The notes under the pieces were generated by a model, which was not told where the DNA came from, ran no database searches, and saw nothing but the letters and a program-made list of their open reading frames with translations. Both the position numbers and the translations under genes were made by a program. A stretch of DNA of 64,000 bases from Galaxea fascicularis (taxonomy: Eukaryota; Cnidaria; Anthozoa; Scleractinia; Euphylliidae). This document shows, in pieces, positions 52,969 through 64,000 of this stretch (its first letter is position 1; every line of letters begins with the position of its first letter). The stretch is from positions 16,222,670 to 16,286,669 of the forward strand of contig OX419345.1 in the NCBI GenBank assembly GCA_948470475.1. Direction: 5' to 3'.

Positions 52969-53067
52969 GGCTCGATTTCCGCCTTTCGTGAACCCACAGT
53001 TCCTTGCCCCTTGTTGGTTGGGAAGAGGCCGACAACCCGGACTCCCAAAACGGCTGGAAATCGAGCC
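52969..53067. mobile_element. 99-bp element with perfect 12-bp inverted ends
   Basis: GGCTCGATTTCC at 52969 and GGAAATCGAGCC ending 53067. The interior contains CTTGCCCCTTGTTGGTTGGG. Confidence 0.65.
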
Positions 53068-54473
53068 TACAAACACACCTGACCTCACTATTTCCTGTTG
53101 CCTTGTGCATATAGTATCGTAAAGTGGTAACTATCACATCTCTTGCAGTTGCTTGTGCAAGTACAATCGTGTACAGTATTACGGCCTTAGTAAAACTATG
53201 AATTCATGAAACACGCAGACAAGCGAATCGACAGTCGAGAAAAAAATCTGTCACGAGGCTTTGCGCCCTAGTAAATCTGGTGAAAGTGTCGTTTGAGTTA
53301 CAAGTTAAAACCAACTACATTACAAAGTAACTCACCTGCCTCTCGCTAACTGTTGTCCTTTTTCAAAACATCACTTGAAACAGCAGTTCTTCGTTTCCGA
53401 CCAAGAGTTGTACAGTTAACAAGTCCATGCTCAAGCACAAGAATTTTTGTACTCGAAGTGATATTTATGATTCGTGGCCCACATAATGTTACGGTTACAT
53501 CAGATAGCTCAGCTTCCGGCCAAGTCGTCGAAACTGTACAAAGCGAGTTATGCGTTTACATAAAAAAACAATTTTCTACAGACGTTTTCAGTACCTTAGA
53601 ACGCGTCACGAATTCAACAGTTTAACAGTTTCCGGGAATTTTCATGTCATTGCGTACAAGGGCGAAAGTTGTTGACGTCACGAGAGACAGGTTTAACTTC
53701 GATCTGTGTGAGCATCTCATAGCGTTTAGCACCGTTGCAGGTCATTCAGTTTATGTGAATCAGCATCAAGCCTTAAATGACGAAAGTTTATTTTTTATGG
53801 AAAACTCGAATCACGTGAGTAAATTACATGATTTCCGGATGGTGGGGAAGCTCAGAGATAATAAACGAATATCGAACGTATCGGGCTGGAGAACCTGCAG
53901 ATAATTTTGTCAAGGCAGACCCCCTTGTCTTATCCTCTGTGGTTCTTCTGGCTTGCGATAGGTGTGTTTATTTCCGGCCATCAAAATTACGAGGCGCCTA
54001 GGTGCTTATTAACTATAATACTAACATTTGTTTGATACCATGATTTTTATATAGCGCTAAACCTCTAGTCTAGTAAACGTCCTAAGAGACTAGAGGGGTT
54101 GTTTGGGATTTGTGTTGTACAACTTGTTTATTTGGGTCATAGGCTTTGACTTCGTCAAGTGTACCAATGCTAGAATGGCTGTGTAACATTTAAGATTTTC
54201 CATAAATAAGGCAAAAGAAGCGCATTTAATTATCATCACGTCATCTAGCTATTTACAATTGTGCATCTATTAGGGTGGGTGGATCATACGACTGTCACAA
54301 GCAGAGGAAATCATGCAAGACTTGTGTCCATACGTACAAGTAACAAGTCTAAATTGAATAGAAGGTTATTTTTCATCGAATCTGTTAATACCCTTATATG
54401 TTCAAGGGCTTGCATGATCCCTCTCGCTAAGATAAGGGTTTTTTTTAGTTGCGTTCCAAGGTAAATGTATGGT

Positions 54474-54832
54474 TTTCTGCAGTTTCTCTTGGAAAATTCA
54501 TCGTAAACTTTTCCCATCACCCGGCAATTCTTGGTCACTGCACCCATTTTCCGACTCAAACTTCACACACGCTTAACCATGACACTTGGAAAGAAAGTTA
54601 TCATAAACTTACCACTTCCGAGGATCCGTTAACCAGAACTTAGACTCTAAGATAGAATCATAATTTACTTTAAATTTTTGAAGTGTTCAGTGATGAATTT
54701 TCTCTCGGTTTGCTTTTGAACCTGAAGCCTTTCTGCAGTTTCCCTTGGAAAATTAATCGTAAAGTTTTCGCACAGCCCCGTGCATTCTTGGTCACCGTAC
54801 CCATTTTCTGACTCAAACTTTACACGCGCTTA
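54474..54832. repeat. Direct duplication of a ~102-bp unit
   Basis: 54474-54575 and 54730-54832 are about 85-90% alike: both start TTTCTGCAGTTTC, contain TTGGAAAATT and CATTTTC-GACTCAAACTT blocks, and end CGCTTA. Confidence 0.85.
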
Positions 54833-55018
54833 TAGAATTTGTTTTCTAGAAGTAATATGCATTTATATCTAATGTGTGAGGGTGTGCGAAGTCGTTTCGA
54901 AACGCAATGTCATATCATTTTCTACATTTAATCCGCCGTTAGTTAACTTCAACTACCCGGCAGTGAACGAAAGTAAACTTCCATCTGAAGTATTAATTGG
55001 CGCAAAATAGTGTCAAAC

Positions 55019-58000
55019 TCATTTCCCAAGCTTTAACAATAACTTGGGGTGGTGTAAACTAATTAGAGTCCTCAGATCTTCAATAACCTCCTCCATGTTC
55101 GGCCTCCCGTCAGGCTCTTCCTTTACACAGTGCTGTACGAGCTCTCGAAAATGGCGGTTTATAATCTGGGCAATTTGCATTTTTCGCTCCTGTGGATCTG
55201 GTTCTTGCCTGATGCTCATTTCACACAGAAGTACCCCAAAACTGTAAACATCAACCTAATGACAGAAGTATTATAAATCAGTGTTATGTTAATACTTTAA
55301 GATGCCAGAAAATTAAGAGTTCACATCAAATAAAAACAATGCTGTTTAATTTTTCGATTTTAAAAAAGTTTCAGTTGAGTACGTTTTGGTCAGGAAAGTG
55401 GGTTACAATTCGAATATCTGGCTACTTAAATTCTTGATAATTGTTTAATGTTTGACAAGATATACAAATCTTTTTTTTTAACCCAGGCCACCAAAATGAG
55501 CGAGTTAAGAAATTTCCAAAACTCTTCAATTTCGTAAACATATTCATGTCTATCTTAGAAGTCAAATTTGATTTCAGGTTAATTTTGATTTAACCAAGCC
55601 TGAAATCAGTCAGAAGTAAAAGTTCACTTTGAGTCTATAAAGTTTGTGGATTGCCTACAGTTATTTTGGCCGAATTCGTGTTTTCATTGTTTGTTCTTGC
55701 TTTTCTATTTGTTTCAGTACCTGACTATCTTGTCATCCAACACGTACATGATGAGGACAGATAGTAACATCTATTGTTTAAGGTATATTTTAACATGTGG
55801 GTAAGATTTGAACTCTGTCAAGCATTCAATAGAATATAATAAGACATTTCGTTTGTTCTCGTGTTTGGTGAGCGATGTTTTGCGCGTTTGGACAGATGCT
55901 AAAAACATGTTTGCGCGCATCCGTGCTGAGTCCGATTCGTTTGATACGCTAAGTGTAGCGTCACGTGCTCGTTTCCTTCAAGATGGCGAGAGACGAGGAC
56001 GATTTAGTCCATCTTTCCCCAGAAAATGTTTAACATAATATTGAAGATTAGAAAAGGAAATAAAGATCTATTTGAAGAAAGCGCCTGTCTATGGGAGAAT
56101 GGATAAGCGTGACAAAGCTTATGAAAAAATTCAAGAAGAACTGGACATATTTTTTGCTTCTGGAGATTAATACTTGTTTTGATAAAACATTTTTAAAACA
56201 TGCTTTAGCACGGGTTATTGGAAAACATTTACCATTTGGACCGTCCTTTATACGCCAGAGGAAGCCTGTCATACCCATCTGTTCTTTGTAAGCGCGTGAT
56301 TTACTGTTGATCGGTATAATAAAGGCAATATTTTGCCTTTAGCGAGAGTCAACTAAGATACTAACCTTACAGCTAATTGGTTGAGGTGGGTCTTTAGTTA
56401 GGAGCTCTGGTGCACGGTACCGGACCTCATTTACCGAGCTCTTACGCACAAAATTCATGGTTTCATAGCCCGACACTTTTGCTCTCCATTGCTCGTTACG
56501 TTGCCATAGCAGCACTTTACCACTACTGATGTTATGGTGGATGATGGGCAAGGGCTTCTGATGCAGATAATTGAGTGCTTGGGCTACATCAAGAGAAATA
56601 ACAAACACGTCCTCTTCTGTGAGGCTAAGATGCACTCTTTGGTATTCAAGGTGCAGTCTTGTTTTCAAACTGCAGTCGTGCTCCATGAGCTCCGTTACGA
56701 ACAACGGAGGCTGATCATCAGCAGTCGCTCCAATAAACTCTAACAGACAAGGATGGTGACATTTTGAGGCAATGTCTGCTTGTCGCTCGAAGAACCCCCT
56801 TGTATCATCAGGCAGACGTACTGGGAGCATTTGTTTCACAGCGACATCACGACCACGGAATCGTCCCCGATATACTAGTCCCCAGGCTCCTTTCGAGAGC
56901 AGCAAACTTGTATCAAACTGAATTTCATCCCTATGAATGATCCAGTTGCGTGGATATTTTGTTTGCAACTGACTCTGAAATTGACTGACACCTTGTTCTC
57001 GCTGTTTTAATGGCTGCAGTAGTCTTTTTTGGCGTTCCGTCGTTGTTTCCAATTCCTTTTCTCTTCCTCGTAACAGACTTTCCTCTTGATGACCTCGTGG
57101 TTGTTGCTGCCTCAATAACTCTCTATGTCGATAAACTTCCTTTGTCGTTTCACTCTTTGTTTCGGATTCTCGTTTCACTCTATGTTTCCAAATCTTGCTC
57201 TCCAATTTTTGTTGCAGTTCATGAACTTGTTCTTGATATTCTATCAGCCGTATTTCACTTGCTTCCAGATCTTGTACTCTTGTTCGCAACTGACTTTGCA
57301 GTTCATTAACATGTTCTTGTTGTTGCTCGGATAGCTTTTGCTGCAGTTTATAAGGTAGTTTTTGTTCTTTTAATAGCTCTCCTTGTTCTTGATATTCTCT
57401 TACCCGTGTTTTTGTTGCTTCCAGATCTTGTTTTCTTGCTCCCAACCGAACGTGCAGTTCACGAACTTGTTCTTCATATTCTCTCAGCCGTCTTGCTGTT
57501 GCTTCCAGATCTTGCTCTCTTGTTTGCAACTGACTTTCCAGTTCATGGACATGTTCTTGTTCTTGTTCTGATAGCTGTTCTTGCAGTTCATAAATTTGTT
57601 GTTGTTTTTCTTTTAATAACCTTTCTTGTTCTTTTTGTTCTCTCGGCCGTTTTTTTGTTGTATCCAGATCTTGTTCTCTCGTTCGCAACTGACTCTGCAG
57701 TCGATGAACTTGTTCTTTATATTTTATGAGCAGGATTCTCGTTTCTATCAGATTGCGCTGATTTGCGTTGAATAGAATTTGTAGGTTATGATGAACTCGT
57801 TGCTGTTCTTTTAAGAGTTGTTCTTGTCCTTGATATTCGTTTAGTTCTTTCCTCGTTGTTTCCAATTCTTCTTTCATCGTTCGTAACTGACTTCGCAGTT
57901 CAGTGACGGGGATTTGTTCTTGTCGTAACAGTTCTCGTTCTTGACGTTCATCTAGTTGTTCCCTCATCGTTTCCGGTTGTTTATTCTCTGTTTCAAAGTG

Positions 58001-61000
58001 AATTTGTACTTTTGTAGCTGGGTTTTGTTCTTGTGTTAATTGTTCTTCTTGTCCTTGCTGTTCATTAATTTGTTTCTTTGTTAATTGTAGTTCATTTTCC
58101 TCTGTCTGCAACTGATTAAATCCACCAGGAGCTAGCGCCTTAGTGTCCGTTGAACCTTGAGAAAACATTTGAAGATTTCAATTGAAGTAAAAAAAAAAAA
58201 ACTACTTTTCTTTTAGTTTTTCTGGGGGAAGTACACAATATCCCTACGTCAATAGATGTTCTAAATTTTTAGGAAGGATTCTAGAAAAAATAATGAAACA
58301 CAGATCACACCAAATCCGATTTTAGGGACCCCTTTCGTTTACGGCTACTGACGTTTTACCATTTTCTTGATTTTAATCTTAGTGGGAACTTCTGCTAAGA
58401 CCTATACGAGAAATCCTTCCGTCAAGGATTGAGCTCCGTCCTTTGTTTTGCTTTTTTTTTGTTTTCAAATTTCCAATGCTACGTAAAAAGCTTGGTCGGT
58501 GATTTTGAGTTCACGTCATCGGAGTCTTCTAAAGAGGGAAGAAGCCTTCTCCATCGTCGGTGAGATTTGAACTCACTACCGTTGGATTTACCTGTATGGC
58601 CAAGTATAGTGCAGGACTAATATAAATAATCCTTCAATTTTGGCATGATCGAATTTTCTCCCTGACTGCTTTGCATTTTGCTTCTATCGTAGGGAAGCCC
58701 AGACGCTTAAAAACGAAGGGGCGTCCAGATAAAAACATATATTAATCAAACAACACACATGCAATACAGAATTTGTTTTAAAACTTCAGGAACCTCTTAC
58801 ATTTCACATCCGCATGTTGAGTCACTGGTTCAGGCTCCTCAACTAACTGGGTCTGAGTTTCATCAGTCGTTTGATCCTCGTCGCTCTCTGTGAATATCAA
58901 CACAAACCAACGATTTTGTCTCTGAAGAATTTTGATCATATCTGGTACTTTCTAGAGACCCATTGATAAATATTAGCAAGCTTACACAAGAAGTGTCCTG
59001 TCTTCCCCCTTCGAATTCCTCCCAAAGTAGAACCTCCCTTGATAACGTTGGCCAACAAAAAAAACCACTCTTTTCCGTATCTCCACCTTTATTGAAAGTG
59101 GTCAATGCTTGTCGCGCGCGGCTCCCAGTATCTTTATTTAATCTAAGGTTGGTAGGCATTTTGTTGACCTCCGCTTACCGCGTGTCATGGCACACATGCA
59201 TTTTTAACGATAATCCTTGAGACATCGGTCCCAACTGAACAATAGGGCGGAGTTTAAGCAGCGACTACCGCAACGGCAACGGCAACGGCAACGAGAACGC
59301 CACAAAACAACGGGTTTAATGAGCAAGCAGAATGAGTTTTTCAGTGCGTTAGGAAATTTGTACATCTCATCACCGTCCTCTGCTAAACAGCAACACGTGA
59401 AATGACCAGATTTACTGAAGTTTTGACGAGTGCACGTGAACACTTGGCGTTGAATTTTTCTATCTCTTTGTCAACTGTAACACCGTTCCCACCACTTCAT
59501 AGTTACAAGTTGAACTCGATGGAATAACCTCGAATTGGTTACAATGCCTCTGGTAAAAAATTCAAATGACTCTTCGTTGGCGTTGCCACAGTCTTTGCTA
59601 AACTCCCCAATAGCCCATTTTAAAGTTGTGTGTTCAGTGACCTGGCCTTTCAGTAGAAGCGAGGCTGGAGGTGACCTTATTTTGATACAAACCTCTGTCT
59701 TTCTCGCGTGCAAATGCAGACTAGTTAGCATAACAACATGATTTACATGAGGAAATCAGTGAGGTCTGCATCAAAACAAGGTCACCCCCAGCCTCGCTTT
59801 TACTCAAAGGCCAGGTCACTCTACACACAACTGTAAAATGGGCTATTAGTTGACGGCAAAAGAATATATGTACTGTATTAAAGAATGTCAAAGAAACACC
59901 TTCGCTTGCCGTGTACTCACGTGGAAAGCTTGTGAGAAACAGTTTGCAGGCCAGGTAGTCTACTATTCTGATAGTTGTCTGTAGCTTTACAGAAACCACG
60001 TGAAATTCCCTTTTAATGTCGTCTGTTAAAAGGCGTTTCTCGGCTTCTGCGTTTAGGTTTCCAGAACGATAATCTTTCCAAAGACCCTCGAGGACTTCTA
60101 GCGTTTTGCATTTGACTGTAACCCTTAAACTTCTCTCGGTCACATGTGCAACTTCTAAATCACGCGTTTTGGTTAAATAGCCATAAAGCGTCTTAGCCAG
60201 GTTGCCAAGTGTCCTAGTTGGGTTAACAAAGTTCGTTTTCATCTCATGCATAAGGCATTCTGGATCTCCCGATTTTCCCTCCTGAAAGATGGCACTCTTA
60301 AGTTTAAAATTCACTGGCAAAGAACCTAGAAAAAAGATATTTAAGCATCGTCTAGTTACGTTGGTCTTGAAATAATTGCACCTTACCAACGCAAGGTACG
60401 TAGTAGGTTCAAACTTCGGCCCAGATCATAAATCAGGTTCCTAACGCGGCTGGTAAGATAATTCTGGCTGTGTGGTCAAAATCTATCTTGAATTCACGTG
60501 ATGTTAAGCCACCACGATTAGCCTTGTCTCCTTTGCCTCCAAACGTAAAAGAACCTATACACATTGATTGCAAAGAGAAGGGAGCTTACTGAGTTCGCGC
60601 TGCTGTGGTCTATCCTCGCTTACAGTTAATGATGGCTACACAGAGGCTGGGCGAGTTGCTGACCACCAGCTCCCTGGGAAAGCTTCATGGCTTCATGGTT
60701 AGAGAAACCAACAGTCATAGTACACAACCAACAGAAATTGTATAAATATGCGATCATTTTAATGCCAGTTAAAATTTCCCGGGTCATGGCTTACGATCGA
60801 CGAAGCTCGTGTAGGAAATCGTGATTCCAGGCAATTGCAGTGGTTCGACTGAGATCAATTTATTTGATCTTTCTTATTGAATCAATTCCACTGTCTAAAA
60901 GTTATCCATGGAGACTTAATGATTTTTCGATTGTATTGCTTGCAATCCTCTGCGATGACACTATAGAAACACAACGCTACGAGATCATTTCCGTCATCGT

Positions 61001-61263
61001 ATTGCACGTTCTGAAGGAGGTCTGTGAAACCGTTTCATCAGTGCTCCAAGAGAAATTTGAAAGAGCAATAGCCGAACAGTCACAACGAATTTCACTGAGA
61101 TCACTACCCTCTTCCTTTAGCAGATGTAACAGCCCGAGGTCATAAAAATGAGATTTTAAAATTGAAAGGTATATACCTGAACGACGCTCGTCCATACCTT
61201 CAGGACCTTCAGTTTCTTGAGACGTCCTATGCTGTGTTGAGGACTGACATCCGATAGAGGCAT
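55019..61263 (-). CDS. TRADD-N-like domain, coiled-coil, pseudokinase protein
   Basis: Exons, transcript order: 61263..61177, 60325..59921, 58887..58801, 58155..56366, 55255..55019 (TGA). All borders are GT-AG with continuous phases. Exon 2 carries a TRADD-N-like (DED/DD-superfamily adaptor) signature: SLRVTVKCKTLEVLEGLWKD, YRSGNLN, LLTDDIKREF, TTIRIVDYLACKLFL. Exon 3 is an acidic linker. Exon 4 starts with about 390 residues of Glu/Gln-rich coiled coil in internal repeats (REQDLEATKxRLREYEEQV). The TKL/RIPK-like kinase N-lobe keeps a Gly-rich loop and VAVK lysine, but HRD reads HHN and DFG reads SGY; the last exon supplies DVYSFGVLLCEM and GRPNMEEVI. This is probably a non-catalytic signalling scaffold in innate immunity or cell death (inference). 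Exon 1 needs one base from an upstream exon. The best donor is inside the glycosyltransferase exon at 61654; alternatively translation starts at ATG 61195 (MDERRSG). Confidence 0.8.
59268..59298. repeat. (AACGGC)n short tandem repeat
   Basis: Four GGCAAC units (CAACGGCAACGGCAACGG) inside a repeat-like intronic stretch between the TRADD-N exon and the acidic linker exon. Confidence 0.85.
59609..59847. mobile_element. 239-bp fold-back MITE
   Basis: AATAGCCCATTTTAAAGTTG at 59609 pairs with CAACTGTAAAATGGGCTATT ending 59847. GTGACCTGGCCTTT, AAGCGAGGCTGG and GGTGACCTT recur inverted in the right arm, so the arms are about 95 bp. It lies between the TRADD-N exon and the linker exon. Confidence 0.9.
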
Positions 61264-61621
61264 CTATCCGGCAAAATGTAAATTAAGCAAGTTTGAAACG
61301 CCATTCATATATCAAATTGGGGATGACCACATCATTAGCCAGGGAGAGACAACTCTCTACAACAAGTCGTCTTCAAGCTAATCTCAAACTGAAAGGTGTT
61401 GATTTACCAAGCACTGATGAAAGGGAGATTATTGGCGAAGTTTGCCTGTTAATAATTAACATTTTAGGTGAATGTGAAGATATAAAATGATATATCTCAC
61501 TTTTTCCGGGTTATTTACTGAGGCTGCTTAAGATTTTTAAGGTAAGTTGGTCAGGAAACATCACACAGTACACTGGTCAAATAACCCGTGTAAAAACAGT
61601 ATAAATAGAAAAGTGACAAAG

Positions 61622-63420
61622 TCAAAGATCAAACTTAGAAGGAACATGCCCACCTTGAAACATTTTGACCATCTCTCTGATGACTTCCTTACTTTGTTTC
61701 TCCCAACTGTACTTCTTTTCGTAGAAATTGCGCAGTGCTTCAAATTCTTCAAGCCGCTGACTCCTGTCTTTGCCCTTGAGTTTCTTAATCATCTTTGCCC
61801 ATTCTTGGACTACTTGGGCATCGTCACAGGCGTCTCCTGAATCAATCACAAAATGTGAACCAAATGGAACTTTGATTAAAGCTTCTCCAAACCCTGTGTT
61901 TGGACTAACGAGGACTGGTAAACCGGCTGACAGGGCTTCAAGTCCTGTCACACCAAATCCGTCTGTCCGCGCAGGCATAACTGCTAAATCAACTTCGCAA
62001 AGCAACTCATTCAAACTTTCTCGGTTCTTCAACGTGCTTCTTACAGTCAGGTTCTTCGCTGATATCTTATACTCCAAAAATTTCATTTTTATATCATTTT
62101 CGTTTCCTTCCGCACCAACAAAGACAAGATGAGATTTACTTAATGCAGCAGCTTCTGCTGCATTAAGCTAGTGCAAGCTAGTACAGCTAGTGCAAGTGTA
62201 CTGTAGTATTGTACGATCTGTACTAGAATATGCTTGCCCTGTGTGGGCAGCTCTGCCTAAGTACTTAGATGACGCTATAGAATCTGTACAAAAAAGGGCC
62301 CTGCGCATCATTCTGCCGAACTGTCACTATGACGAAGCCCTAATTCAATCTGACATCACTGCCCTTTCCCAAAGAAGGGAAGAAGCTTGCATAAATTTTA
62401 TCAAGCGTGATTGCCGTTCGTCTCCTGTCCTTAAGCCATTAATTCCTCGCGTGTCAATTGACAGGCCGTACTGCCTCCGATCAGGCGAACGTGTTCCGGT
62501 GCGCTTTGTCCCCAAGACAAAGCGTTTCGCAGATTTCTGCACCATTAAGTATCAAGACCAGTTGTAATCCTTTTCTCTGTTATGTTTTCTCTGTTATTTG
62601 TGCTTTAATCATAGTTATATCATTATTTATCTGACTGTCTTTATACCGTAGTGTCTTGTGCTATTGTCACTGACCATCCTTGTAATTCAGCCTTTTAGGC
62701 TGCGAGAGGGATATCAATAAACTATTATTATTATTATTCTGCTGCAATGTCACATCCTTGCAATGAAAAATCTTTTTTGTCACCTCGGCCTCTAAGAAGA
62801 ACCCGGAACTTACTTCCCTCTCCAGGAACCTGATGAACTTTAGAAACGTCCTGCAAAATTCCAGGAGTAAACTCAAAGATCGTTTTTTTGCATGACCGAA
62901 GATAAGCGCGAAAATCCTCAGCCAACTTGGGTCCAACAGTGAGGACAAGGTCAGCTTCTTTGCAAAGCGCCACTTCGTCTACATGTTCCATTTTACTCTT
63001 CGAAAGTAAGTCAGGATCTTCCCTAAACATTCCAATTTCTTCTGAGTTTTTGTGAACAACCTGAATCCACTTACAATTGCGCTCATCCCTTATGGATTGC
63101 GCTTGGGGACCAAGGTCGACATCGTGACCAACAACAACGTCAATATGTAGATCAGTAGGTGGAGAGATAAGCCACTCAAGCTCATTCATGCCTGACCGCC
63201 GTTCTGCATTGATAAGATCAATATTGTGGGAAAGAGCTTCTTCCTTCTCCTTATCACTGCACTGAGGAACAAAGAAAGTCACATCTGCCTCGGCGCACTT
63301 CGCTAAGTTGATAGCCAGTTCTCTGTTGATAGTAGACAGTCCTCGTTTTCTTGAACTCCATTCATAGCCCAAAATAAGAACTTTCAATTTGCCTGGAAGT
63401 AGCACGGAGCCCGCTGCCAT
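61622..63420 (-). CDS. Glycosyltransferase family 4-like (GT-B) exon, interrupted by LINE insertion
   Basis: ATG 63420 (MAAGSVLLPGKLKVLILGYE; good Kozak context, in-frame TGA shortly upstream) opens 228 codons ending DIAAE, then TAA inside the inserted LINE. Beyond the insert the same frame resumes at 62152 (AAALSKSHLVFVGAEGNEND) and runs to TGA 61622. The first half is a Rossmann-like acceptor domain (RELAINLAKC, CKWIQVVHKNSEEIG, ADLVLTVGPKLAEDFRAYL, FTPGIL). The second half is a GT4 donor domain with MPARTDGFGVTGLEALSAGL, a D-x7-E version of the usual E-x7-E motif, and GLPVLVSPNTGFGEAL. Such domains transfer sugar from a nucleotide-sugar; substrate unknown. Deleting 584 bp (insert plus one target repeat) restores one frame. 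The donor CAAG|GTGGGC at 61654 is in phase with the TRADD-N-side exon at 61263, so this may be the N-terminal part of that protein. Confidence 0.85.
62153..62746 (+). mobile_element. Recent 5'-truncated LINE insertion with 10-bp TSD
   Basis: The insert 62163..62736 (574 bp) is flanked by the exact direct repeat TTCTGCTGCA at 62153-62162 and 62737-62746. It encodes an open RT C-terminal tail to TAA at 62567 (SIVRSVLEYACPVWAALPKY, ESVQKRALRIILP, VPVRFVPKTKRFADF), typical of CR1/L2-like LINEs. It ends in CAATAAACTATTATTATTATTA, a microsatellite 3' end. It is antisense to the host exon. Confidence 0.95.
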
Positions 63421-64000
63421 CACGATCCACTGATATCAGCTCTTGGTCAGCACCTGAGTCGTCTAATTTTCTCATCTAGTTGACAAAAAAATATCACAAC
63501 TTAGAACTAACAGGCCTAAGTGGAAGATGGCTGATCAATTAACTGGTGCAAATGGCTGTCAATCTGAAATTTACTTTCGACTTTGAGCCAAATATTCCCC
63601 CTGTGGTCTACGTACGTTACACAACAAAACATACAATACTTGGCACAAAATTCCACAGTTCTTCGTGCAGTATGAGTACAAAAAATTAATCAGTAATGAA
63701 AAAAATTGAAATGAAAACTACTTGAATAAAAAGCGTTATTTAAATTTTGTGGAAACAGTCCATTTATGGAGATCTAAAAGAGGATGAAAACATGAGAAAT
63801 ATAGTTTGTACACAAACACATACTACAACGAGAATTGTAGAAAAGGAGCTTCTCCCTGTCTGTCTGATAGGTGACTTCACGAAAACCAGACTCGTCTGCT
63901 ACACCCCACAGCAATGATTGACATACCGTTCTTTTCAGTTAGAGGACATAACGTTTGAACAATTCCAGTCTCTCGACGGACGTTTATACATCAAATCTAT
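63421..64000. other. Upstream region of the glycosyltransferase-like gene
   Basis: Probable 5' UTR and promoter. RC of 63470-63480 gives a possible acceptor (tcaactag), and a frame from 63464 (MRKLDDSGADQELIS) is open but out of phase with the glycosyltransferase ATG, so it could be a uORF or untranslated exon. No further recognisable gene to the window end. Confidence 0.4.

Larger units (their letters stand above)
51085..55018. other. Intergenic region without recognisable genes
   Basis: Holds the short elements listed separately. Open frames at 52263-52445, 52724-53137, 53353-53904 and 54261-54643 show no family features, no consistent splice context and no shared composition with neighbouring genes. 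Confidence 0.5.

Noticed and set aside
52724..53137. 137-codon minus-strand frame
   Set aside because: Contains a 99-bp inverted-end element inside it; otherwise featureless.
57010..57729. Several hydrophobic plus-strand open frames
   Set aside because: They are antisense shadows of the Glu/Gln-rich coiled-coil repeat, whose complement reads Leu/Phe/Ser-rich.
60840..61490. Plus-strand frames opposite the TRADD-N locus intron and exon
   Set aside because: They overlap the antisense of an exon with full phase support; no splice chain could be built on the plus strand.

Overview
This is eukaryotic nuclear DNA from an invertebrate animal, most likely an anthozoan cnidarian (stony coral or close relative). 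The signs are AT-rich sequence, many short exons joined by GT-AG introns of about 0.1-5 kb, a dense scatter of small hairpin (MITE-like) elements and 5'-truncated LINEs, and proteins that look like basal-metazoan versions of vertebrate genes. The species cannot be fixed from the sequence alone. No CRISPR array, operon, bacterial feature, tRNA or rRNA gene was seen.

Layout, left to right. 378-2285 (+): last two exons of peroxisomal sarcosine oxidase (PIPOX). 2340-3160: LINE remnant and GAT-rich satellite. 3976-9838 (+): complete five-exon mitochondrial ribosomal protein S23 gene, whose introns hold a 1.7-kb long-inverted-repeat transposon and several MITEs. 11448-24600 (-): complete nine-exon N-acylglucosamine 2-epimerase (RENBP), convergent with MRPS23. 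25918-27395 (+): 5'-truncated LINE with reverse-transcriptase sequence. 27569-28371 (-): unrecognised Ala/Lys-rich gene broken by a frameshift at an A8 run. 28372-34830: gene-poor, with old duplications. 34831-49465 (-): complete 20-exon BCAS3 (autophagy beta-propeller). 50725-51084 (-): small, very basic orphan ORF beside a perfect 72-bp-arm palindrome. 55019-63420 (-): the most unusual locus.

At that locus a glycosyltransferase-family-4-like exon, a TRADD-N-like (death-superfamily adaptor) exon, a long repeated coiled coil and a kinase domain lacking its catalytic residues lie on one strand. They have exactly compatible splice phases and could be spliced into one protein of about 1,262 residues. 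In this copy the glycosyltransferase exon is cut by a 574-bp LINE flanked by a 10-bp target-site duplication; removing the insert restores the reading frame.

Exon models were built by hand from splice signals, phase continuity and similarity to remembered families. For the four conserved genes every junction keeps frame. The complete models come to 173 aa (MRPS23), 430 aa (RENBP) and 895 aa (BCAS3), close to the vertebrate lengths. The conserved genes are ordinary housekeeping functions with no evident joint pathway. The right-hand locus looks like a lineage-specific innate-immunity or cell-death type architecture.
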